Positions 13,501 through 25,500 of a stretch of DNA of 64,000 nt are shown here, piece after piece. Source of the DNA: Platerodrilus igneus. Its lineage: Eukaryota; Arthropoda; Insecta; Coleoptera; Lycidae. Under the pieces are notes generated by a model, which worked only from the letters and a program-made list of their open reading frames with translations, did no database searches and was not told where the DNA came from. The first letter of the stretch is position 1. The number at the start of each line of letters is the position of its first letter. The translations under genes were made by a program, and so were the position numbers. The stretch is from positions 5,780,501 through 5,844,500 of the forward strand of contig JARFIW010001215.1 of assembly GCA_036346225.1 (NCBI GenBank). The letters run 5' to 3'.

Positions 13501-16500
13501 AACCTATATTAGCAAATAAAATTATCATAGTAAATGCTAAAGGTGCTCTTATGCTTTGTAATGTAATCTACTATCACGTGATATTTTATAAGATATAATG
13601 TTTCATAGGTAATCCCCGCTTTCTTCGTTCTCAGGGTTTGACGACTTAAAATGTCTTAAAGTCGTGATCAATCGTAGTTCGATGCGTAAGAACAGTTTCT
13701 ATTTAATACCGACAGGAGCGCCATTTGTTGGTCACTACGCTTAACATTTTATGCTGTTGTGTGGGTTTCTGTCTCGAGTAATTTTGAATGATTTAAACTC
13801 GTATGGGTGTTTACGTGGCTGCTCATTTACCGGTAGTCTGTGTGCATTTTTAAAATTTATTATGGACAATGTGAAGCCCTGGTCTTTAATGCTGCTTGTA
13901 AAAGAAGTACAAAGTGCTTTATTATTTATCTTATTTTAATATTATAATGAAATATCCATCTGATTGAATTTAAACCACCCGAGCTTCTATACAATTTTCA
14001 GGGTATTGTTGCACTAGAGCTCAGTTAACCAAGTTAAATTAATAATTGCTTTTCTTCAACCTAATATTTGGTAAAATATCGCAGGAGCATTACAATATAT
14101 TGGATAAATCTTTAAAGAATCTTAAGGTAATGTTGTGAATAGAAACCTATTTTCCTACGTGGTTTGTACTATAAGTAGGTTATAACTAAAAACTATTTCA
14201 GAGCAAGATGTGTTGGTGATTGAAAAAGACCCGCTGCTGAACCAAACTGGAACACAGAATTACCAATATACAGAATATCTAAAGGCATCTAGGCTGTCAT
14301 TGGTTAGCATGGGAAATTTTGCCATATCCGTTGCCAATCTAGACAAAGAGGGAAATCTAGATAGCCAAACTGCAGACACTTGGTAAATTTTCTTGATTTT
14401 CGCAATGTATGTATTACAGTTTTGTGTTTCAGGAAAATTTTAGTTAAATTCTTTAACCTGGGACTACTAAAAAACTTAACCTATATAAATATAACCATTG
14501 GATTAGCTCTCTCAATGATATCCGACTCAACTTTTGTGCTGGTGTATCCACATATACTTGTCGATGCTGGATTTAGTGATCGAGAGCTGAGTTTGGTAAT
14601 GATGACTTACTTTGCATCAGATTTAATCTCGAGGAGCATTTTTTCGTTTTTCACACCTAAACTCACGGTAAAGAATCGATATTTGTATTTAGCTGGTATT
14701 GCAACTTCGGCGTTGTTCCGTACAGGTAAGAAACAAATTTCAGTTTGTTCTATATTGTTTCAACGCTTAAAAACAAAATAGATCTGTTTTATTTTTTAAA
14801 TCCAAAGTTCGATAGGTGCTCACTTCAGTAGCATGTTTCGGATAAAATAGAAGCATAACCCCTTAAAGGAATTTACATTCATGAGAAAGAATTGGACATC
14901 TTAAGGGTTCTGTTGTATATCATGGTGCAAATTATCGTCAAGCGTGCATGTGTGCGTGTGTGTGTGCGCGCGCGCGCGCGCGTGTGTACATGCGTGACAA
15001 TTTGATCGTAGAATAAAACATATACTTGCGTTTTAACCCTCATTGCTAATTGAAACTCAAAACACATTCGGCTACTCAAGTTATTATTATTATTTAAATA
15101 CAAATCTCAGGTCGTAATTGTAGCAGTTTGATATATTGAATTGTTATTATATCTAAGAATTTAGCAACTGTTCCATTCACTCCGTTTTGTGATCGTCAAG
15201 CCGAAGCTCCCTTTCACTTAATTAACTTCTTATGCTCATCACGCAGCACATTTTCCCACTGTCTCATGTACATCACTATCTAATATGCACTCTTCTATGC
15301 AGCGTCAAACTCTAAATTTAAATAATGTTATACTCCCGGCTGTTCTAGTTTAAGGTATATACTGTTAAAGTCCGGGCGTAATTGATAAGAGCCACTACGA
15401 CAGTTGGCAATACATATAATTTCAAATTCTAATGGTTTTTTATCTAATCTGCTATACAAAGCTTCCATTGAGGTAATAAACGAGATTACATTTTCGTCAG
15501 GTCCCTGGGTTCGGTTTCCTATTTCGTTCCAGAGATCGGTAATATAGCCATGGGGTAAAAAATCTCGTTTTAAACACGTAACTAATTCTTCCCAAGTAGA
15601 AATCTGATTTCGTATATTTCTATACCAAATTAAGGCAAAACCAGAAAATAATTCCCCCGCTGAAACAAATAAATCCTGGTCTGTACAATTGCGTGAAATT
15701 CTAAAATCGTTTACTCTATCAAGGAATGACATTACCGAGATTTAGGTGTCAAAGCCCTGAAAAGTTAAACCCCATTTATACACAGATATTGATTTCCCCA
15801 ATGATGCAGGTTGTGAGATTGTAAGGTTCGACAAGGCTGTAGGTACATTTACGTCCACATCTTTGTCAAGGACTGTTCCTTCGAGTAAGAGAATGTCAGA
15901 TAGAAAAGTCTGTTTAGTTTGGTCAGCCTGCTCATTGTTAAATAAACACAACAAGTCTATTCGCTGCTTAACGTGCGCTATTCGAGACACAACACGCTTA
16001 AGTTTGATTTCACTAGGTTCAGGATCAATTTTATGTACTATATTAGTGATATCATTCAGGGATTGTTTAATTTCAAAGATATTTTAAGGTAAATCAGAGA
16101 CCACATCACGCGCAATAGGTAAGATTTTAGCTTCTTGAGCTAATATAGCTTTTAGCTGCAATAGTCTATCATTTTGATTAGATGCTGCTTGAATGTGTCG
16201 GGATTAAATTTCGTATATCAATTCCAATGATTTGAGATGAACGGAATTCATTATAGTATAGTGTTTAAGGAAACAGATATAACGAAATCAAGTTACTATA
16301 GCGTTTTAGAAGGTAAAAGATATACTAAGAACTCAGTTAATTGCAAAAGCTATATTTAGGGAAGAAATTTTCTTTATGGAGGTAATCATAACTTATAGTT
16401 GATTATTTAGATTGTTACGGGAACATTTTAGAATCATAATAAGGTAATATTATATATGTTATGTAAACAACGGGGTTTTTTTTTTAAAGTTAACCCAAAA

Positions 16501-19500
16501 ACAAAAGAAATTTGTAGTTTATAATGGTTATTTAATGGACTTTAGTGTATTTTTAAGGAGATTTTTACTCATAAAGAATGGTAAATGAAGCTATTTATCT
16601 ATAACTAGAATACTTACATAAAACATTAGTAATCCAAAAGCAGCTGCTGACGTTAGGTTATGGTGATTTGGTAGACACTTTTAAAAGGTATACACTTTAA
16701 TTTTATTATAAATTAGATAAAATAATTATTTAAGGGAATTTAAAATATAACCACAGTATTTATAAAAGAAAAGTGCGAATTAATTAAATTTAGGAATAAC
16801 ATATATGAAGTAAACAAATACACTAATCAACATGGCTGTCTATATCAAATTGACACATCGGCTGCTTCCATGTCATTTCAACTTAAGATAGTTGTCATGG
16901 CAACTTGCAATTGTTGCCAACTTATGTTTTTTCTATTTGAAAGTTATTAAAACATTTTTTTTAAATTATTTTTGAGTAAATAAGACCCAATTACTACAGA
17001 TATATTCGAAACTAATACCTTATAAGATATACAAAAAGTGAAAACAAATTTTTCAACAAAAAAACCCTTGAGACGCCACTGTTATACTCCCGACTGTTCT
17101 AGTCTAAGGTATACTGTTAAAGTCCCGGCGTAATTGATAAGAGCCACTACGACAGTTGGCAATACATATAATAAACACGTACATAATATTGCGCAACAAA
17201 ACATTACGTCAGATGTGCGTCTCAAATTATTGTATCACATGCAAAAAATGTTTATTGTGATTATAGGAAAAGATAAAATGTACTCAAGTAAACTGTGGAG
17301 CTCTTCACGACATTGCAACTATTTTAGCGGCAGGATCTCGGTGTTAGTTAGGCGTGGTTCGGCCTTCGCCCCCGTTGAAACCAAATTAATTTGTCTTCTC
17401 TCTTCTTGTGTAGCGGTACGATAAAGGATACAGGTAGAGGTACGATAATATGGTACGATAAAGGAAACCTACATATCTGAAGAAGAAGACAAAGGCACAC
17501 CACAGATAACCACACTGTTCGACGTCTCGTTCACTAGTCCTGACGTGACGGAAAATGCCCACTTCCTTCCTCACTCCGCGTCTGCGCATTCTCTGGCGCA
17601 GCGCAACTGTCTGAAGTGACGGAAATGCACGCACATGTTTTTTAAAATATTGGCGCGAATTCACTCGCAAATTAAAAACTTACAATGCCAATTTTTGGCA
17701 TGTAACAATAACAACTATTAATTAATGGCCAACAAATTACCGCCCACATCTATTCTCTTAAAATATGATTATAGAATATAAAAACCAACTAGCTAGCTAA
17801 TAGTTTATCACCATCATTAGGTCTTTATTCTTGGAACTGGTTAGACATGTAACCTGATTGTTTCCTATTATGAGCTAAGCTACACATTTCCCTGAGATTT
17901 CCACAGCCTGCATCTTTCACTATCTGTGTGCAATAGTCTAATATAGGTCTGCCTCTACCTCTATCTGTACCGTAAACAATAGGTTATCCATAACAATTTG
18001 AGCTAGGACAGGAGACAACGGTGATCCCACTGGAGTTCTAAACGGTTGGAGATAATATTTATCTTGAAAAGAAAAATATGTATTATTGAAAACCAAATTA
18101 AGGGTCATCATCATTAGGTCTTCAGTCGTGAAACTGGTTAGACGCGTACCCTAATTGTTTCCTACTCTGTGCTAACCTACACATTTCCCTGAAATTTCCA
18201 CAATCTGCATCTATCACTATCTGCGTACAATAGTCTAATCTAGGTCTACCCCTACCTCTTTTCCCATCTCTGGTTGTAATATATGCCGCACTAATCCCAG
18301 AAAATGCCTTAAAGAGTATCCTGCCCTTGTATTGCTCTTATTTACCCTTTATCTTCTACAGACACCTTTATTTCCCTACTATTTCTATAACCTTTTTGTT
18401 CTTAACTTTGTCTGTCCATGCCATCGTTCTCATACATTTGAAGCACAACGTTCCAAAAGGCTTCTACCGTTTTTGTCTGCTTCTCCTACTGCCCCTATTT
18501 CACAGACGTACTGCGCTGTGCTCCACACATATGCTTTCAACAATTTTTTTTTGTTTCTATGCTTGCTGCCCCCAACATAGCTGCTGCTCTTTCTTGTTAG
18601 ATGCAGTTCGGTTCCTCTTCTATTGTTTACAAATATATCTTCTATTTAAATTGAATTGATTAGCTAATAGTTTATCACCATCATTAGGTCTTTATTCCTG
18701 GAACTGGTTAGACATGTAACCTCATTGTTTCTTATTCTGAGCTAACCTACACATTTCCGTGAGATTTCCACAGCCTGCATCTTTCACTATCTGTGTGCAA
18801 TAGTCTAATATAGGTCTGCCTCTATCTCTATCTGTACCGTAAACAATAGGTTATCCATAACAATTTGAGCTAGGACAGGAGACAACGGTGACCCCACTGG
18901 AGTTCTAAACGGTAGGAGATAATATTTATCTTGAAAAGAAAAATATGTATTATTGAAAACCAAATTAAGGGTCATCATCATTAGGTCTTCAGTCCTGAAA
19001 CTGGTTAGACCCGTACCCTAATTGTTTCCTATTCTGTGCTAACCTACACATTTCCCCGAAATTTCCACAGTCTGCATCTATCACTATCTGCGTACAATAG
19101 TCTGATCTAGGTCTACCCCTACCTCCTTTTCCCATTTCTGGTTGTAATATATGCCGCACTAATCCCAGAAAATGCCTAAAGCGTATCCTGCTCTTGTATT
19201 TCTCTTATTTTCCCTTTGTCTTCCACTGACAGCTTGATTCCCCTACTATTTCTATAAGCTCTTTTTTCTTAACTTTGTCTGTCCATGCCATCATCCTCAT
19301 ACATTTGAAGGACAACATTCCAAAAGGTTTCTACCGTTTTTGTCTGCTTCTTCTATTGCCCCTATTTCACAGATGTACTGCGCTGTGCTCCACACATGCT
19401 TTCAACAATTTTTTTTTGTTTCTATGCTTGCTGTTCCCGAACATAGCTGCTGCTTTTTCTTGTTAGATGCAGTTCGGTTCCTCTTCTATTGTTTACAAAT

Positions 19501-22500
19501 ATATATCCTATTTAAATTGAATTGATTAGTGAGTAGTGCATGTGTTGAACATCACCATCTTTTACTAAATTACTGTGGTATATTGTGCAATTAAATTATA
19601 ATTTTTACATCTATCAGTAGCTGACATTCTGGTTTCTTAAATGTGCTTCAGTTTTAATCAGTAACTTTCTTTAGAAAGTGTGTAAAAGTTGAATATTGTT
19701 AGTGAATTAAATTATTTACACTTCCATTATATTGGTTTATCAGTACAAACAACCTGCTCAACAAGTGTTACATATGCATAAACTTTAAAAATGGAACCGA
19801 TAGACAGCAAATGTGTTAAGTGTAATTTTGAAGTTGAAAATGATGAAAATCTTCACTGCAACTGTGATATTTACCACAGATTCATTCATAAAAAATGTTT
19901 TACTTTAACGGCCTCTGAAATAAAATGTATGCCTCTTCAGAAGCGAGCACTAAAATTAATTTGTTATATTTGTGAGAGCTTTATTAAATCCATGCCTTCT
20001 TTCCATAATTTGCTATCTGAAATAAAAAAAGATATTATTTATATAAAGCAAAACATAATTACCCAGACTATACCAGCAGCACCAATCCCCACTTATGCCA
20101 GTATTCTGAACAAGAAATCAAATTCTGTGCTACTTGTTAAACCGGTTAATGCGCAAGAGAGCAAAGTCACAGAATCTGCAATTAAAAAAGCAGTCAACCT
20201 CACAGATATTAGAATAAATGTATCTCAGATCAAGATGGTTGCCAAATGTGGTTTTTTAATAGGGGTTGCTAACACCGATGATCAAAAACTTCTGAAAGGT
20301 AGTATCACTAATAAACTTGGTGACAAATACAAAGTTGCTGCTTCCACTTTAAGAAATCCTCGAGTACGAATCTTCTACATTGACAATGATGATTAAGGTG
20401 ACGACTTCGAATTGTTGTCTGAGAAAGTGATGAAGCAAAACGATATTGAAGCATCAGAAGCCTTTAAACTGAAAGTTGTTACAGTTCTAAAAAGCAAGTT
20501 TGCTAATAAATGTACATTAATTCTTGAAGCTGATCCAAAAACCCACCGCAGTCTTTTACAACTAGGTAAAATTGAAATTGCAATAGGGTGCTCACAAGGA
20601 CACGTGTCAAATCATCTAAACATTGTTCAATGCTACAAATGTTTGGTTTATCATCATTATGCCCAAAATTGCAAAGCTGATCAGTGTTGTGCTAACTGTT
20701 CAGGAAGTCACAGCTACGTGTAAGACTGACCAAATGGTGTGTATTAATTGTGTGAATACCAACAATAACCTTACACTTACTTTAAATAGTGACCACAAAG
20801 CTATAAACCCTTCTTGTCCATATTACGTAAAGTTGCTCGACAAATTAAATTCAAGAACTGACTATGGGCAATCATAGCAATTACAAAAGCTTAGTGATTT
20901 TGCAATATGCCATATAAATATCAGATCTCTTATTAGCTTCTTTGATGACTTCTGTGCTTTTATTGAAGAGAAAGATTTTAAAATTATTGCAATGTCTGAA
21001 ACTTGGCTCCCAGTTCATTTCCCCTCGACTACAATTACTATTCCTGGTTATTTTCTATTCAGGAAAGACAGACCTACTAAAGGTGGTGGTATCTGCTGTT
21101 ACGTGCAGAGTAATATTTACTGTGAATTTATAGAACTAGGTATTGCAACCACTGGAGCAATTATGGCTACAAACCTTTATAAAAAAAACTACATACGCAA
21201 TTGGAGTTATCTACAGACCCCCCTCTAGTCTGGTAACATGCTTAGAGGAGTTAGAACTTGCCTTATCTAAATTATACCTAGAATATGATAAAATTATTCT
21301 AATGGGGGATGTGAACATAAATCTCCTACAAATGAGCAGCAATTCAAACTATTTTAACTCAATAATTTCCACCTATAATTTGATAAAAACGGTTGAACTA
21401 CCTACCCGAGTAACTGAATCAACTTCAACTCTATTAGATGTCATCTGCATAAGTGAAAATTTGTCATACACAAGATGTGGTACCTACGACTTAATTCATA
21501 TGTCTGATCACCAAATGGTATATTGCTGTTTACATATAAATTATGCCAAGTCCAACTCAAAAAGGATTACTTATCGAAGTTTCAAAAAGTTTAATCCAGA
21601 TGAATTCGCTAAAGATGCTACTGCCACCGAATGGGAGCAATGCTTAGATCTTGAAACTTCAGATGATAAAATAGTGCACCTTAATGATTTAATTACTTTA
21701 CTTTTTGATAAACATGCTCCCATGTGCACCACAAATATTAAAATTAGTAAAAATGTGGGGTGGCTGACTTACAATCTTAGACAAATGATTAAACTAAGAA
21801 ATGCAGCTCACAAAAAATACATCAACACGTGGAAAGCAACTGATTATAACTACTTTGAGTCCCTACGTAATTAAGTCACACAAGCCATTAAAAATTAGAA
21901 ACAAGCTTATTATAAGTATCAAATTTCAAGTAACAAACATAATTTGAGGAAATTATGGAACTTCTTTGAGAAAGCATATATACATCAAACACCTAAAAAC
22001 ACAATTATTCTTAAGGACGAAAACCCCAATCTCATCAATGACTTTTTCATTAACAGTATACCTTTGTCTGTTGTTGCAGATAAAATTCAGACCTTCTTCG
22101 AGAACGACAAGCATCCCTTAATAACTGAAGAACTAGTGTTTCATAGTATAAACCAAGATGACATTATTTCAACTTGTTATTCCATACTGCCTGGATACTC
22201 TCACACACCTGATTAACAACATTCTTGAATCTTCACATATACCATCATCTTGCAAAGAGTCAATCATCATTCCGTTGGCCAAAGTCAATGTTGCCACTTT
22301 CTACAAAGAACTTAGACCAATCAGTATTTTGCCCACTTTATCCAAGGTTGTTATGTACTATACAAGCAACTCGTACATCACTTTGAAATCAATAGTATTC
22401 TTCCTGCCAGTCAATCAGGTTTTAGATCTAGACATAGTACAGCCACCGCACTTACCAAAATCACTAACTAACTATAGTCGTCTTTCAAGACTACAGTAAA

Positions 22501-25500
22501 GCTTTTGACACTATACATCACAAGCTACTGCTAGCTAAACTTTCTTATTATGGGTTAAGCTGCGAAGCACTACACATGATGGAAAGCTATCTGTCCGGAA
22601 GGTGCCAACAGGTCTGCTTTAATGGTATTATCTCCAGCAGGCTAACGAGTGAACAAGGAGTTCCGCAAGGAAGTATCTTAGGAACGCTTTTATTTACCAT
22701 CTTTACTGCCGACCTCCACCAATAATTACAAAAAATTGTAGCATCCACATGTACGCAGATGACACACAACTTTATATTTCTACTAATCTTTACCACGCCA
22801 ATCAAGCAATTGAAGAAATCAACACTTGTTTATGGTCGGTAGCTAATGGGTTAACATTAAATCCTTTAAAAAGTATTTGTTTATGCGTGGAGACTCCACA
22901 TGGCTGTGAAGTGTTTAAATCTAATGCTTCAACTAACATCCTGGTCAATAACCACATACTAAGCTTTAGTGAATCAGCTAAAAACCTTGGTGTCATTTTT
23001 TATTGTAAACTTACCTTCGGAAAGCATGTTAACAAAGTATGTAGTACAGGTTATTATATGCTCATATTGTCGGAGGATTTCACGGCCGGAGTCATTATAA
23101 ATATTTATGGTTCTGGGTTGGGACCGTGTCATTTTATAAATTAAGGTCGACGTTTCGCCCACTTTTGTAAGGGGATTCATCAGGACAAGAAAAGAAATAA
23201 GTAATAAAATAAAAATATAAAAAAGATAATATTAATTACACAAGTTAAAGTGTAAGAGAAGAGTTACTCCTGAACTAGCAGACTCACTAGTCCATTTAAA
23301 GCCAAAAGGTGTCTTGTGGCGAAGTAACTGGTGAAAGTAGGGAAAGTGGTTGTTTATATAGGGCGAGAACTTGATGCATGAGCGATCATGAATAGAGAGG
23401 AGTGTCGTAGCGGATTAGTGAACGTCACGGTTCCGCTGTTGTGAACATAGGCTTGTTTTCCAAATGGGGGAAAGGTAGTAGCGATTGTCTTTGTTTAGGA
23501 TATTAGAATTTTTATTTATTTCTATGGATTCTCTAATTTTTCTATTGTAGAAAAATGGAATTCTGGCAATTACTTTCGTCTTGTCAAAGTTAATGGTATT
23601 GTCTGTTTCATGTTGGTGTTTGGTTACCGCAGAGCGATTTTACTGGCTTGTTCTTAAGCATTGCTTATGCTTGTTTAGTCTGGTCTGTACTGACCGTCCT
23701 GTTTCTCCTATGTATACTAAACTGCCTATGTTCACAACAGTGGAACCGTGACGTTCACTGATCCGCTACGACACTCCTCTCTATTCATGATCGCTCATGC
23801 ATCAAGTTCTCGTCCTATATAAACTACCACTTTCCTACTTTCACCAGTTACTTCTCCACAAGACACCTTTTGGCTTTGAATGGACTAGTGAGTCTGCTAG
23901 TTCAGGAGTAACTCTTCTCTTTACACTTTAACTTGTGTAATTAATATTATCTTTTTTATATTTTTATTATTTTTATTTTATTACTTATTTCTTTTCTTGT
24001 CCTGATGAAGCCCCTTACAAAAGTGGGCAAAACGTCGACCTTAATTTATAAAATGACACGGTCGCAACCCGGAACCATAAATATTTATAATGACTCCGGC
24101 CGTGAAAGCCTCTGACAATATCACAAGAACCTTTACGGGAAGGATATTGTAAACAAAACAAAAACTTCGGGATATTTCAGCACTTATCAAATCCTCTAAT
24201 ATTCCCAAAACTATTCAAAAACGCATAATACCTCGCAAATCTAAACCACCTCGCTTGTACGGCCTTCCTAAAGTCCATAAACCTGATGTCCCTCTGCGTC
24301 CGATAGTTAGCACAATTAACTCGTCAACCTACCATCTGGCAAAATATCTGACAAATTTCTTAAAATCTTATTCCGGTAACACCCTTACTAATGTTTTAAA
24401 CTCCGCTCATTTCATAGAACTAATTGCAAATATTGAGCTAGGCCCTCATGATATACTAGTCAGTTTTGACGTAACATCCCTATTTACAAACGTACCTGTC
24501 ATAGACACTGTCTCCATTATTAAACAACTCCTACCTCAAGAAAATGAATTTAAGTACCTGGCCACGCTCATTGAAAAATGCTTAACTTCTACCTATTTTG
24601 TCTTTGACGAACAATTTTACAAACAAACTTCGGGCACACCAATGGGCTCACCTCTATCCCCTATTGTGGCCAATATATTCATGGAGTCTTTGGAATCCAT
24701 GGCTCTAGAATCCACAGACCTTAAACCAAAAATTTGGCTCCGTTATGTTAATGACACTTTTGTAATCTGGCCCCATGAACATCAAACGCTCAATAATTTT
24801 CTAGATCACATAAACAATCAACATAAAAATATTAAGTTCACTATAGAAATTGAAAAGAACGGAACTCTGCCATTCCTTGACGTTCTGGTGGAGCGCCAAC
24901 CTAATGGACAACTAGGTCATTCCGTATATCGAAAAACCACACACACACACAGACAGATACCTACATGCGTCGTCGCATCATCATCCCTCACAAAAATCAT
25001 CGGTATTCAACTCTCTAGTCCACCATGCAATTAAGATTTCACAACCAGAACACTTATCTAATGAACTGACCCATATTAAAACCAGTCATAAAAAACGGCT
25101 ATCTAACTCAGATATCGGCAGAGCAATAAATCGGCATCTGCATCCTACACGAACCCCCAAACCACGCTGTAATCCCGATACACGTTCTTTAGCAATCCTT
25201 CCATATATACACAGAGTAACAGACCGAATTGGTAAAATTCTACGTAAACACAACATCAAAACAATCTATAAACCCACCAATAAAATTTCACAAATATTAC
25301 CAACCCCAAAAGATTCCGAAAATAGTCTTAAAGCCCTAGCGTATATAGTATACCTTGCAGTTGCGGTTTAGTATACATAGGAGAAACAGGACAGTACAGA
25401 CTAGACTAAACGAGCATAAGCGATGCTTAAGAACAAGCCAGTACAATCGCTCAGTGGTGGCCGAACACCAACATGAAACAGACAATACCATTAACTTTGA

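Larger units (their letters stand above)
15326..17707 (-). mobile_element. Internally deleted Gypsy element, 4-bp target duplication
   Basis: Minus-strand LTR element. The 5' LTR is 17707-17080, reading TGTTACATGCC ... AGTATAACA. Next to it GTGGCGTCTCAAGGG is a likely primer-binding site. Then leader, a gag remnant (about 16250-15413), and last only the terminal ~88 bases of the 3' LTR (15413-15326). All of pol is missing. The flanks share ATAA (15322-15325 and 17708-17711), a 4-bp duplication as expected for Gypsy integrases. Thus the deletion removed the end of gag, all of pol and most of the 3' LTR. Confidence 0.75.

Noticed and set aside
14879..15103. Minus-strand frame rich in His-Thr-Arg-Ala
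   Set aside because: It is a translation of the GT/GC microsatellite at about 14943-14988, not a protein.
18327..18659. Plus-strand 110-residue frame with hydrophobic and Cys-rich stretches, and its twin near 19275-19525
   Set aside because: They are antisense to the RTE-like LINE 3' coding end; duplicated with the 867-bp unit.
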